From Rutidosis leptorrhynchoides (Eukaryota; Streptophyta; Magnoliopsida; Asterales; Asteraceae), in contig NC_092340.1 of NCBI RefSeq assembly GCF_046630445.1, forward strand, positions 24,852,001 through 24,916,000: a stretch of DNA of 64,000 bases, given 5' to 3'. How positions within the stretch are numbered: the stretch's first letter is position 1; each line of letters starts with the position of its first letter. Below, piece by piece: positions 50,566 through 63,400 of this stretch. Both the position numbers and the translations under genes were made by a program. The notes beneath the pieces are model-generated. The model saw only the letters and a program-made list of their open reading frames with translations. It did not search any database and was not told the origin of the DNA.

Positions 50566-53500
50566 TGTAGTGACCCGAACTTTTCCATGTTTATATATAT
50601 TAATTGAGATTGATATTTACATGATTAAATGTTTCCAACATGTTAAGCAATCAAACTTGTTAAGACTTGATTAATTGAAATATGTTTCATATAGACAATT
50701 GACCACCCAAGTTGACCGGCGATTCACGAACGTTAAAACTTGTAAAAATGACATGACGATATATATATGGATATACATATGGTTAACATGAGATTATGAT
50801 AAGTAAGTATCTCCATAAGTATATTAACAATGAGTTATATACATATAAACAAGACTACTAACTTAAGGATTTCGAAACGAGACATATATGTAACGATTAT
50901 CGTTGTAACGACATTTAAATATATATATATCATATTAAGATATATTAATATATCATAATATCATGATAATATAATAATTTAACATCTCATTAGATATTAT
51001 AAACATTGGGTTAACAACATTTAACAAGATCGTTAACCTAAAGGTTTCAAAACAACACTTACATGTAACGACTAACGGTGACTTAACGACTCAGTTAAAA
51101 TGTATATACATGTAGTGTTTTAATATGTATTTATACACTTTTGAAAGACTTCAATACACTTATCAAAATACTTCTACTTAACAAAAATGCTTACAATTAC
51201 ATCCTCGTTCAGTTTCATCAACAATTCTACTCGTATGCACCCGTATTCGTACTCGTACAATACACAGCTTTTAGATGTATGTACTATTGGTATATACACT
51301 CCAATGATCAGCTCTTAGCAGCCCATGTGAGTCACCTAACACATGTGGGAATCACCATTTGGCAACTAGCATGAAATATCTCATAAAATTACAAAAATAT
51401 GAGTAATCATTCATGACTTATTTACATGAAAACAAAATTTCATATCCTTTATATCTAATCCATACACCAACGACCAAAAACACCTACAAACACTTTCATT
51501 CTTCAATTTTATTCATCTAATTGATCTCTCTCAAGTTCTATCTTCAAGTTCTAAGTGTTCTTCATAAATTCTACAAGTTCTAGTTACATAAAATCAAGAA
51601 TACTTTCAAGTTTGCTAGCTCATTTCCAATCTTGTAAGGTGATCATCCAATCTCAAGAAATCTTTGTTTCTTATAGTAGGTTATCATTCTAATACAAGGT
51701 AATAATCATATTCAAAATTTGGTTCAATTTCTATAACTATAACAATCTTATTTCAAGTGATGATCTTACTTGAACTTGTTTTCGTGTCATGATTCTGCTT
51801 CAAGAACTTCGAGCCATCCAAGGATCCGTTGAAGCTAGATCCATTTTTCTCTTTTCCAGTAGGTTTATCCAAGGAACTTAAGGTAGTAATGATGTTCATA
51901 ACATCATTCGATTCATACATATAAAGCTATCTTATTCGAAGGTTTAAACTTGTAATCACTAGAACATAGTTTAGTTAATTCTAAACTTGTTCGCAAACAA
52001 AAGTTAATCCTTCTAACTTGACTTTTAAAATCAACTAAACACATGTTCTATATCTATATGATATGCTAACTTAATGATTTAAAACCTGGAAACACGAAAA
52101 ACACCGTAAAACCGGATTTACGCCGTCGTAGTAACACCGCGGGCTGTTTTGGGTTAGTTAATTAAAAACTATGATAAACTTTGATTTAAAATTTGTTATT
52201 CTGAGAAAATGATTTTTATTATGAACATGAAACTATATCCAAAAATTATGGTTAAACTCAAAGTGGAAGTATGTTTTCTAAAATGGTCATCTAGACGTCG
52301 TTCTTTCGACTGAAATGACTACCTTTACAAAAACGACTTGTAACTTATTTTTCCGACTATAAACCTATACTTTTTCTGTTTAGATTCATAAAATAGAGTT
52401 AAATATGAAACCATAGCAATTTGATTCACTCAAAACGGATTTAAAATGAAGAAGTTATGGGTAAAACAAGATTGGATAATTTTTCTCATTTTAGCTACGT
52501 GAAAATTGGTAACAAATCTATTCCAAACATAACTTAATCAACTTGTATTGTATATTATGTAATCTTGAGATACCATAGACACGTATACAATGTTTCGACC
52601 TATCATGTCGACACATCTATATATATTTCGGAACAACCATAGACACTCTATATGTGAATGTTGGAGTTAGCTATACAGGGTTGAGGTTGATTCCAAAATA
52701 TATATAGTTTGAGTTGTGATCAATACTGAGATACGTATACACTGGGTCGTGGATTGATTCAAGATAATATTTATCGATTTATTTCTGTACATCTAACTGT
52801 GGACAACTAGTTGTAGGTTACTAACGAGGACAACTGACTTAATAAACTTAAAACATCAAAATATATTAAAAGTGTTATAAATATATTTTGAACATACTTT
52901 GATATATATGTATATATTGTTATAGGTTCGTGAATCAACCAGTGGCCAAGTCTTACTTCCCGACGAAGTAAAAAATCTGTGAAAGTGAGTTATAGTCCCA
53001 CTTTTAAAATCTAATATTTTTGGGATGAGAATACATGCAGGTTTTATAAATGATTTACAAAATAGACACAAGTACGTGAAACTACATTCTATGGTTGAAT
53101 TATCGAAATCGAATATGCCCCTTTTTATTAAAGTCTGGTAATCTAAGAATTAGGGAACAGACACCCTAATTGACACGAATCCTAAAGATAGATCTATTGG
53201 GCCTAACAAACCCCATCCAAAGTACCGGATGCTTTAGTACTTCGAAATTTATATCATATCCGAAGGGTGTCCCGGAATGATGGGGATATTCTTATATATG
53301 CATCTTGTTAATGTCGGTTACCAGGTGTTCACCATATGAATGATTTTTATCTCTATGTATGGGATGTGTATTGAAATATGAAATCTTGTGGTCTGTTGTT
53401 ACGATTTGATATATATAGGTTAAACCTATAACTCACCAACATTTTTGTTGACGTTTAAAGCATGTTTATTCTCAGGTGAATATTAAGAGCTTCCGCTATT

Positions 53501-53819
53501 GCATACTAAAATAAGGACAAGATTTGGAGTCCATGTTTGTATGATATTGTGTAAAAACTGCATTCAAGAAACTGATTTCGATGTAATATATTTGTATTGT
53601 AAACCATTATGTAATGGTCGTGTGTAAACAGGATATTTTAGATTATCATTATTTGATAATCTACGTAAAGCTTTTTAAACCTTTATTTATGAAATAAAGG
53701 TTATGGTTTGTTTTAAAAATGAATGCAGTCTTTGAAAAACGTCTCATATAGAGGTCAAAACCTCGCAACGAAATCAATTAATATGGAACGTTTTTAATCA
53801 ATAAGAACGGGACATTTCA
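50566..53819 (+). repeat. 5' LTR of element C
   Basis: Begins TGTAGTGACCCGAAC and ends GGGACATTTCA. The 3' third holds the family's conserved blocks (GGGATGAGAATACATGCA at 53022-53039; AACTCACCAAC...TTTATTCTCAGGT at 53430-53476; GATCTATTGGGCCTAACAAA near 53193). Open frames inside are not supported as genes. Confidence 0.93.
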
Positions 53820-53821
53820 GT

Positions 53822-53833
53822 TGGTATCCGAGC
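53822..53833 (+). other. Primer-binding site of element C
   Basis: TGGTATCCGAGC lies two bases after the LTR end and differs by one base from the tRNA-Met site TGGTATCAGAGC of the other elements here. Confidence 0.8.
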
Positions 53834-54009
53834 GTTGGTCTTAGAGAACCATAATTTTGCATTAGTGTGTCTTATCGAGCTTGTTAGGATGCATTAGTGA
53901 GTCTGGACTTCGACCGTGTTTACTTGAAAAATTATTGCTTAACAAATTTTGTTGGAAACTATATATTTTTAACATGTGAATATTATGTGATATATTAATC
54001 TCTTAACGC

Positions 54010-54641
54010 GTTTGATATTATGTGATAGATTTCTACCTCTAGAACAAGTCCCATTGACTCACCTAATAATAATGAAGAGTCAAATGTAAATTGGAATGAT
54101 TCGTGGACTGATTCACAAGTTCCCGAAGAGGAACCGGAAGAAGAGTCGGAACCGAAAGAAGAATCAGAACCGGAAGAGGAGGAACCGGATGAAGAAATAG
54201 AACTGGTGGGGGGAAATAATAAAACGGTTAAGTAAAAGAAAATCCTCAACCAACCGACCAAGGTTAATTATGATCAATGGTGTTTCCGCCAAGGAAGCAA
54301 AATATTGGGAGGATTACCAATTCTCCGATGAATCGGATTCCGACGAGAATTCCGATGATGTTATAGAAATTACCCCAACTGAATTTAAAAAGGCAAAAGA
54401 AAATAATAAGGGAAAGAGCATAAAAATAGAGAAATCTAATTCCAACCCCGATGAACTTTATATGTATCGTCAACCCCCGAAGTCCTTAAGTTGTAACAAT
54501 GACCCGGGAACCTCTAAAACACCAGGTTTTTCTAAACCAATGTGGAAAATTACGGCTCGTATTAGGGGAACATCATATATCCCTAGAAACTTGGCAAAAC
54601 GAACCAAAACCGAAGAAGAAGAAACAAGCGAGTCGGAATAA
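54010..54641 (+). pseudogene. Acidic accessory region of element C, upstream of gag (broken)
   Basis: The first part is Glu/Pro-rich (repeats like EEPEEESEP). The second part reads Asp/Ser/Glu-rich stretches (DESDSDENSDD), then a basic segment (RGTSYIPRNLAKRTKTEEEE). I know no family for it. It sits between the primer-binding site and gag, where standard Tekay elements have only a leader, and the sibling at 5247-6581 has an unrelated ORF in this slot. The region carries a break. Confidence 0.5.
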
Positions 54642-54784
54642 GACAGTTGTATTCGTGTGGTGTAATATAAGTAATATAGTGTGCTTATGCTTTATGATAT
54701 ATGTAAAAATTGCTTGTATTAATAAGTATTTTTTTTTTTTTTATGAATCTAACTCTTGTCTATTTTACAGTATAAAAACACAAA

Positions 54785-55468
54785 ATGGATAGACAACCCA
54801 ATATTTTAAGAGACCTACCCGGAGACATGATTGATGAAATCTTGTCTAGAGTCGGTCAGAATTCTTCGGCACAACTATTTAAGGCGAGATCAGTTTGTAA
54901 GACATTCGAAGAACGTTCCAAGAATGCCTTGGTTTATAAAAGGCTTTCGTTCGAAAGATGGGGGATATTACATTGGGAAATCCATAAGTTACGATGTGTT
55001 TACTTTGACGCATATATTGCGGGGAACCCAAATGCTATTTTACGCAATGGGTTAAGAAATTATTTTGACTCAATATATCCGAATATTGGACTTCGTGATT
55101 TAGAAAAAGCGGCTAACATGCAACATAAAGAAGCATGTTATGCTTACGGATTAGTAATGTTCGCTTCTCACCAAAGTGAGAACAAGAACATCGGGCTACA
55201 ACTATTAAACAAAACGTTCCCACAAGTGACGGAGTCGGTAATTGGGGTAAGAAATGAGGTTTTTAGATTGTTACGGGACTGTTGGACATTACGTAACCCT
55301 CGTCCCTTTGACGACGTTACAACACGCTGTCTTATCAACGGCCATAACGGTTATGTTCCACAAGACCAAGGATGGGAAGTAATCCTAGTAAAACCAGAAT
55401 GCACGACTTATTTCTGGACGTATGAATTACGTGTCATTATTGCCTTTGCTGAACGACTTGTGTACTAG
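54785..55468 (+). CDS. F-box protein ORF carried inside element C, At2g35280-like
   Basis: An open 227-codon frame. Residues 4-55 read as an F-box (NILRDLPGDMIDEILSRVGQ then SVCKTFEERSKN and VYKRLSF), the part that would bind SKP1 in an SCF ubiquitin ligase. Residues about 75-140 (GNPNAILRNGLRNYF, LRDLEKAANMQHKEACYAYG) resemble the Sel1-like segment of the plant At2g35280 F-box family; the tail has Cys and Trp residues (CTTYFWTYELRV) but no clear zinc finger. It lies 1.0 kb after the LTR and 0.5 kb before the gag region, on the element's strand and without introns, so I infer capture of a processed host transcript. F-box proteins of this kind normally select a target for degradation; its target is unknown, and expression from the LTR is not shown. 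Confidence 0.7.
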   Translation: MDRQPNILRDLPGDMIDEILSRVGQNSSAQLFKARSVCKTFEERSKNALVYKRLSFERWGILHWEIHKLRCVYFDAYIAGNPNAILRNGLRNYFDSIYPNIGLRDLEKAANMQHKEACYAYGLVMFASHQSENKNIGLQLLNKTFPQVTESVIGVRNEVFRLLRDCWTLRNPRPFDDVTTRCLINGHNGYVPQDQGWEVILVKPECTTYFWTYELRVIIAFAERLVY

Positions 55469-55656
55469 CTAGAATTATCTTCACAACCATCTTGTATCAA
55501 ATTTATTGTGTGCTATATTTCGTGCTATATGTAAAATAAGCGGTATTGTAAGTTTGTAAAATATTGTGTAAAAGTTTGAACGCGAAATATTATTATAATC
55601 AGTTTTTCATATAGAATTGTAGTAGTTGAATTGTATATTAGCTACTAAGTATGAAC

Positions 55657-55671
55657 TTAACGGGTAGGTAC
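55657..55671 (+). other. Internal copy of the polypurine tract before gag
   Basis: TTAACGGGTAGGTAC here is identical to the 15 bases that precede the 3' LTR (60461-60475). The next bases, TACCCGAATTT, resemble a shortened LTR start (TGTAGTGACCCGAACTTT). A near copy occurs at the same place in element B (5412-5427, minus strand). Confidence 0.65.
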
Positions 55672-55808
55672 TACCCGAATTTAGACTTATAAAACGCTAA
55701 TATGAAGAAAAAGCTTTTATAAATGAGTTCATATTATGCTATGAAATACTATTAACTACTCTTAATATTCTGTATGATTAACTTGTTCCATTTGACTATT
55801 TTGAAGGA

Positions 55809-56643
55809 AATGGCACCGACTACTCGACACACCGTGAATATGAATGAAGAGGAATTACGTACTTTTCTAGCTTCAAACATAGCCGCAGTATAGGCTGCGC
55901 TACATACCAACAATAACCTTGGATCTAGCAGTACAGGAAATCGTGTAGGATGCACCTACAAAGAATTCACTGCCTGCAAACCTTTGGAATTTGATGGAAC
56001 CGAAGGACCGATCAGATTGAAACGGTGGACCGAGAAGGTCGAATCGGTGTTTGCCATAAGTAAGTGTACTGAAGAGGACAAAGTGAAGTACGCTACGCAT
56101 ACCTTCACAGGATCTGCGTTAACATGGTGGAATACCTATCTAGAGCAAGTGGGACAAGATGATGCTTACGCACTACCGTGGTCAGCATTCAAGCACTTGA
56201 TGAACGAGAAGTACCGTCCCAGAACCGAGGTCAATAAGCTCAAGATAGAACTTAGAGGGTTACGAACCCAAGGATTTGATATTACCACGTACGAAAGACG
56301 ATTCACAGAATTATGCCTATTTTGTCCGGGAGCGTTCGAAGATGAGGAAGAGAAGATCGACGCGTTTGTGAAAGGATTACCGGAAAGAATCCAAGAAGAT
56401 ATAAGTTCACACGAGCCCGCCTCCATACAACAGGCATGTAGAATGGCTCACAAACTAGTGAACCAGATTGAAGAAAGAATTAAAGAACAGACTGCTGAAG
56501 AGACCAATGTGAAGCAAGTCAAAAGAAAGTGGGAGGAAAACGGTGATAAGAATCACCAATACAACAACAACAGCAATTACAACAATAATCGCAACAATTA
56601 TCCCAGCAATCGCAACATCAATCGCAACTACAACAAACGGCCC

Positions 56644-56710
<67 letters not shown>

Positions 56711-59700
56711 GCAGCAGCAACAGCAACTACAACAATCATCCCAACAACAATAATAACCGCAACAACAACAACAACAATCAGAAGCAGCTATGCCAAAGGT
56801 GTGAAAAGTATCACTCGAGGTTCTGCACCAAATTTTGCAACAAGTGTAAAATAAATGGTCATAGCGCGGCGAAGTGTGAGGTCTACGGACCAGGGGTTAA
56901 CAGAACGAAAGGAACAAATGGTGTCGGAACGAGTAATGGTGGAGCAAGTAGTGTCGGAGCAAGTTATGCCAATGTAGTTTGTTATAAATGTAGAAAACCG
57001 GGCCACATTATTAGAAATTGCCCGAACCAGGAGAACACGAATGGACAAGGCCGCGGAAGAGTTTTCAATATTAATGCGGCAGAGGCACAGGAAGACCCGG
57101 AGCTTGTTACGGGTACGTTTCTTATTGACAATAAATCTGCTTGCGTTTTATTTGATTCGGGTACGGATAGAAGCTATATGAGTAGAGATTTTTGTGCTAA
57201 ATTAAGTTGTCCATTGACGCCTTTGGATAGTAAATTTTTACTTGAATTAGCAAATGGTAAATTAATTTCAGCAGATAATATATGTCGGAATCGAGAAATT
57301 AAACTGGTTAGCGAAACATTTAAGATTGACTTGATACCAGTAGAGTTAGGGAGTTTTGATGTGATAATCGGTATGGACTGGTTGAAAGAAGTGAAAGCAG
57401 AGATCGTTTGTTACAAAAATGCAATTCGCATTATACGAGAAAAAGGAAAACCCTTAATGGTGTACGGAGAAAAGGGCAACACGAAGCTACATCTTATTAG
57501 TAATTTGAAGGCACAAAAACTAATAAGAAAAGGTTGCTATGCTGTTCTAGCACACGTCGGGAAAGTACAAACTGAAGAAAAGAGCATCAATGATGTTCCC
57601 ATTGCAAAAGAATTTCCCGATGTATTTCCGAAAGAATTACCGGGATTACCCCCACATCGATCCGTTGAATTTCAAATAGATCTTGTACCAGGAGCTGCAC
57701 CAATAGCTCGTGCTCCTTACAGACTCGCACCCAGCGAGATGAAAGAACTGCAAAGTCAATTACAAGAACTTTTAGAGCGTGGTTTCATTCGACCAAGCAC
57801 ATCACCGTGGGAAGCTCCTGTTTTGTTTGTCAAGAAGAAAGATGGTACATTCAGGTTGTGTATCGACTACCGAGAGTTGAACAAACTTATCATCAAGAAC
57901 CGCTACCCACTACCGAGAATCGACAACTTATTTGATCAACTACAAGGCTCGTCTATTTATTCAAAGATTGACTTACGTTCCGGGTATCATCAAATGCGGG
58001 TGAAAGAAGATGATATTCCAAAGACTGCTTTCAGAACACGTTACGGTCATTACGAGTTTATGGTCATGCCGTTTGGTTTAACTAATGCACCAGCTGTGTT
58101 CATGGACCTTATGAACCGAGTGTGTGGACCATACCTTGACAAGTTTGTCATTGTTTTCATTGATGACATACTTATTTACTCAAAGAATGATCAAGAACAC
58201 GGTGAACATTTGAGAAAGGTGTTAGAAGTATTGAGGAAGGAAGAATTGTACGCTAGGTTTTCAAAGTGTGCATTTTGGTTGGAAGAAGTTCAATTACTCG
58301 GTCACATAGTGAACAAAGAAGGTATTAAGGTGGATCCAGCAAAGATAGAAACTGTTGAAAAGTGGGAAACCCCGAAAACTCCGAAACACATACGCCAGTT
58401 TTTAGGACTAGCTGGTTACTACAGAAGGTTCATCCAAGACTTTTCCAGAATAGCAAAACCCTTGACTGCATTAACGCATAAAGGGAAGAAATTTGAATGG
58501 AATGATGATCAAGAGAAAGCGTTTCAGTTATTGAAGAAAAAGCTAACTACGGCACCTATATTGTCATTGCCTGAAGGGAATGATGATTTTGTGATTTATT
58601 GTGACGCATCAAAGCAAGGTCTCGGTTGTGTATTAATGCAACGAACGAAGGTGATTGCTTATGCGTCTAGACAATTGAAGATTCACGAACAAAATTATAC
58701 GACGCATGATTTGGAATTAGGCGCGGTTGTTTTTGCATTAAAGACTTGGAGGCACTACTTATATGGGGTCAAAAGTATTATATATACCGACCACAAAAGT
58801 CTTCAACACATATTTAATCAGAAACAATTGAATATGAGGCAGCGTAGGTGGATTGAATTATTGAATGATTACGACTTTGAGATTCGTTACCACCCGGGGA
58901 AGGCAAATGTGGTAGCCGATGCCTTGAGCAGGAAGGACAGAGAACCCATTCGAGTAAAATCTATGAATATAATGATTCATAATAACCTTACTACTCAAAT
59001 AAAGGAGGCGCAACAAGGAGTTTTAAAAGAGGGAAATTTAAAGGATGAAATACCCAAAGGATCGGAGAAGCATCTTAATATTCGGGAAGACGGAACCCGG
59101 TATAGGGCTGAAAGGATTTGGGTACCAAAATTTGGAGATATGATCGAAATGGTACTTAGAGAAGCTCATAAAACCAGATACTCAATACATGATGGAACGG
59201 GGAAGATGTACAAGGATCTCAAGAAACATTTTTGGTGGCCGGGTATGAAAGCCGATGTTGCTAAATACGTAGGAGAATGTTTGACTTGTTCTAAGGTCAA
59301 AGCTGAGCATCAGAAACCATCAGGTCTACTTCAATAACCCGAAATCCCAGAATGGAAATGGGAAAACATTACCATGGATTTCATCACTAAATTGCCAAGG
59401 ACTGCAAGTGGTTTTGATACTATTTGGGTAATAGTTGATCGTCTCACCAAATCAGCACACTTCCTGCCAATAAGAGAAGATGACAAGATGGAGAAGTTAG
59501 CACGACTGTATTTGAAGGAAGTCGTCTCCAGACATGGAATACCAATCTCTATTATCTCTGATAGGGATGGCAGATTTATTTCAAGATTCTGGCAGACATT
59601 ACATCAAGCATTAGGAACTCGTCTAGACATGAGTACTGCCTATCATCCACAAACTGATGGGCAGAGCGAAAGGACGATACAAACGCTTGAAGACATGCTA

Positions 59701-60384
59701 CGAGCATGTGTTATTGATTTCGGAAACAATTGGGATCGACATCTACCATTAGCAGAATTTTCCTACAACAACAGCTACCATTCAAGCATTGAGATGGAGC
59801 CGTTTGAAGCACTTTATGGTAGAAAGTGCAGGTCTCTGATTTGTTGGAGTGAAGTGGGGGATAGACAGATTACGGGTCCGGAGATTATACAAGAAACTAC
59901 CGAGAAGATCATCCAAATTCAACAACGGTTGAAAACCGCCCAAAGTCAACAAAAGAGCTACGCTGACATTAAAAGAAAAGATATAGAATTTGAAATTGGA
60001 GAGATGGTCATGCTTAAAGTTGCACCTTGGAAAGGCGTTGTTCGATTTGGTAAACGAGGGAAATTAAATCCAAGGTATATTGGACCATTCAAGATTATTG
60101 ATCGTGTCGGACCAGTAGCTTACCGACTTGAGTTACCTCAACAACTCGCGGCTGTACATAACACTTTCCACGTCTCGAATTTGAAGAAATGTTTTGCTAA
60201 AGAAGATCTCACTATTCCGTTAGATGAAATCCAAATCAACGAAAAACTCCAATTCATCGAAGAACCCGTCGAAATAATGGATCGTGAGGTTAAAAGACTT
60301 AAGCAAAACAAGATACCGATTGTTAAGGTTCGATGGAATGTCGTAGAGGACCCGAGTTCACCTGGGAGCGTGAAGATCAGATGA
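55809..60384 (+). pseudogene. gag-pol region of element C (broken)
   Basis: Order with rough positions: gag (55984-56460; [17 protein letters not shown]), an Asn-rich tract coded by an AAC microsatellite (56560-56780), CCHC knuckles (56836-57020; [14 protein letters not shown] and [14 protein letters not shown]), aspartic protease (57130-57420; [12 protein letters not shown]), reverse transcriptase (57750-58350; FIDDILIYS), RNase H (58590-58930; [15 protein letters not shown]), integrase zinc end and core (59150-59800; [14 protein letters not shown]), and a C-terminal chromodomain-like part (60070-60384; [39 protein letters not shown]). The layout is Ty3/gypsy, with a tail of the Tekay/Del type. 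It carries about two to three breaks and is treated as a fossil. Confidence 0.92.
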
Positions 60385-60460
60385 AGAAGAAATACCCGCA
60401 TCTATTTCCAGAAGATTCGTCAACACCTTCAAGAGCTTAAAATTTCGGGACGAAATTTAT

Positions 60461-60475
60461 TTAACGGGTAGGTAC
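60461..60475 (+). other. Polypurine-tract-like site of element C
   Basis: TTAACGGGTAGGTAC directly precedes the 3' LTR. It follows the AATTTCGGGACGAAATTT inverted repeat (60440-60457) usual before Tekay 3' LTRs. Confidence 0.7.
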
Positions 60476-63400
60476 TGTAGTGACCCGAACTTTTCCATGT
60501 TTATATATATTAATTGAGATTGATATTTACATGATTAAATGATTCCAACATGTTAAGCAATCAAACTTGTTAAGACTTGATTAATTGAAATATGTTTCAT
60601 ATAGACAATTGACCACCCAAGTTGACCGGCGATTCACGAACGTTAAAACTTGTAAAAATGACATGACGATATATATATGAATATACATATGGTTAACATG
60701 AGATTATGATAAGTAAGTATCTCCATAAGTATATTAACAATGAGTTATATACATATAAACAAGACTACTAACTTAAGGATTTCGAAACGAGACATATATG
60801 TAACGATTATCGTTGTAACGACATTTAAATGTATATATATCATATTAAGATATATTAATATATCATAATATCATGATAATATAATAATTTAACATCTCAT
60901 TAGATATTATAAACATTGGGTTAACAACATTTAACAAGATCGTTAACCTAAAGGTTTCAAAACAACACTTACATGTAACGACTAACGATGACTTAACGAC
61001 TCAGTTAAAATGTATATACATGTAGTGTTTTAATATGTATTTATACACTTTTGAAAGACTTCAATACACTTATCAAAATACTTCTACTTAACAAAAATGC
61101 TTACAATTACATCCTCGTTCAGTTTCATCAACAATTCTACTCGTATGCACCCGTATTCGTACTCGTACAATACACAGCTTTTAGATGTATGTACTATTGG
61201 TATATACACTCCAATGATCAGCTCTTAGCAGCCCATGTGAGTCACCTAACACATGTGGGAACCACCATTTGGCAACTAGCATGAAATATCTCATAAAATT
61301 ACAAAAATATGAGTAATCATTCATGACTTATTTACATGAAAACAAAATTTCATATCCTTTATATCTAATCCATACACCAACGACCAAAAACACCTACAAA
61401 CACTTTCATTCTTCAATTTTATTCATCTAATTGATCTCTCTCAAGTTCTATCTTCAAGTTCTAAGTGTTCTTCATAAATTCTACAAGTTCTAGTTACATA
61501 AAATCAAGAATACTTTCAAGTTTGCTAGCTCATTTCCAATCTTGTAAGGTGATCATCCAACCTCAAGAAATCTTTGTTTCTTATAGTAGGTTATCATTCT
61601 AATACAAGGTAATAATCATATTCAAACTTTGGTTCAATTTCTATAACTATAACAATCTTATTTCAAGTGATGATCTTACTTGAACTTGTTTTCGTGTCAT
61701 GATTCTGCTTCAAGAACTTCGAGCCATCCAAGGATCCGTTGAAGCTAGATCCATTTTTCTCTTTTCCAGTAGGTTTATTCAAGGAACTTAAGGTAGTAAT
61801 GATGTTCATAACATCATTCGATTCATACATATAAAGCTATCTTATTCGAAGGTTTAAACTTGTAATCACTAGAACATAGTTTAGTTAATTCTAAACTTGT
61901 TCGCAAACAAAAGTTAATCCTTCTAACTTGACTTTTAAAATCAACTAAACACATGTTATATATCTATATTATATGCTAACTTAATGATTTAAAACCTGGA
62001 AACACGAAAAACACCGTAAAACCGGATTTACGCCGTCGTAGTAACACCGCGGGCTGTTTTGGGTTAGTTAATTAAAAACTATGATAAACTTTGATTTAAA
62101 ATTTGTTATTATGAGAAAATGATTTTTATTATGAACATGAAACTATATCCAAAAATTATGGTTAAACTCAAAGTGGAAGTATGTTTTCTAAAATGGTCAT
62201 CTAGACGTCGTTCTTTCGACTGAAATGACTACCTTTACAAAAATGACTTGTAACTTATTTTTCCGACTATAAACCTATACTTTTTCTGTTTAGATTCATA
62301 AAATAGAGTTAAATATGAAACCATAGCAATTTGATTCACTCAAAACGGATTTAAAATGAAGAAGTTATGGGTAAAACAACATTGGATAATTTTTCTCATT
62401 TTAGCTACGTGAAAATTGGTAACAAATCTATTCCAACCATAACTTAATCAACTTGTATTGTATATTATGTAATCTTGAGATACCATAGACACGTATACAA
62501 TGTTTCGACCTATCATGTCGACACATCTATATATATTTCGGAACAACCATAGACACTCTATATGTGAATGTTGGAGTTAGCTATACAGGGTTGAGGTTGA
62601 TTCCAAAATATATATAGTTTGAGTTGTGATCAATACTGAGATACGTATACACTGGGTCGTGGATTGATTCAAGATAATATTTATTGATTTATTTCTGTAC
62701 ATCTAACTGTGGACAACTAGTTGTAGGTTACTAACGAGGACAGCTCACTTAATAAACTTAAAACATCAAAATATATTAAAAGTGTTATAAATATATTTTG
62801 AACATACTTTGATATATATGTATATATTGTTATAGGTTCTTGAATCAACCAGTGGCCAAGTCTTACTTCCCGACGAAGTAAAAAATCTGTGAAAGTGAGT
62901 TATAGTCCCACTTTTAAAATCTAATATTTTTGGGATGAGAATACATGCAGGTTTTATAAATGATTTACAAAATAGACACAAGTACGTGAAACTACATTCT
63001 ATGGTTGAATTATCGAAATCGAATATGCCCCTTTTTATTAAAGTCTGGTAATCTAAGAATTAGGGAACAGACACCCTAATTGACGCGAATCCTAAAGATA
63101 GATCTATTGGGCCTAACAAACCCCATCCAAAGTACCGGATGCTTTAGTACTTCGAAATTTATATCATATCCGAAGGGTGTCCCGGAATGATGGGGATATT
63201 CTTATATATGCATCTTGTTAATGTCGGTTACCAGGTGTTCACCATATGAATGATTTTTATCTCTATGTATGGGATGTGTATTGAAATATGAAATCTTGTG
63301 GTCTGTTGTTACGATTTGATATATATAGGTTAAACCTATAACTCACCAACATTTTTGTTGACGTTTAAAGCATGTTTATTCTCAGGTGAATATTAAGAGC

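Noticed and set aside
53995-54261. Minus-strand Ser-rich frame before the F-box ORF
   Set aside because: It is antisense to the Glu-rich accessory region; Ser/Gly richness is the complement of GAA/GAG codons.
54785-55468. F-box ORF as an ordinary host gene
   Set aside because: It lies within matched LTRs with a shared target duplication, on the element's strand, and has no introns or separate flanking duplications.
56455-56739. Minus-strand Val-rich and alternate-frame Thr-rich frames
   Set aside because: They are shadows of the AAC microsatellite in gag.
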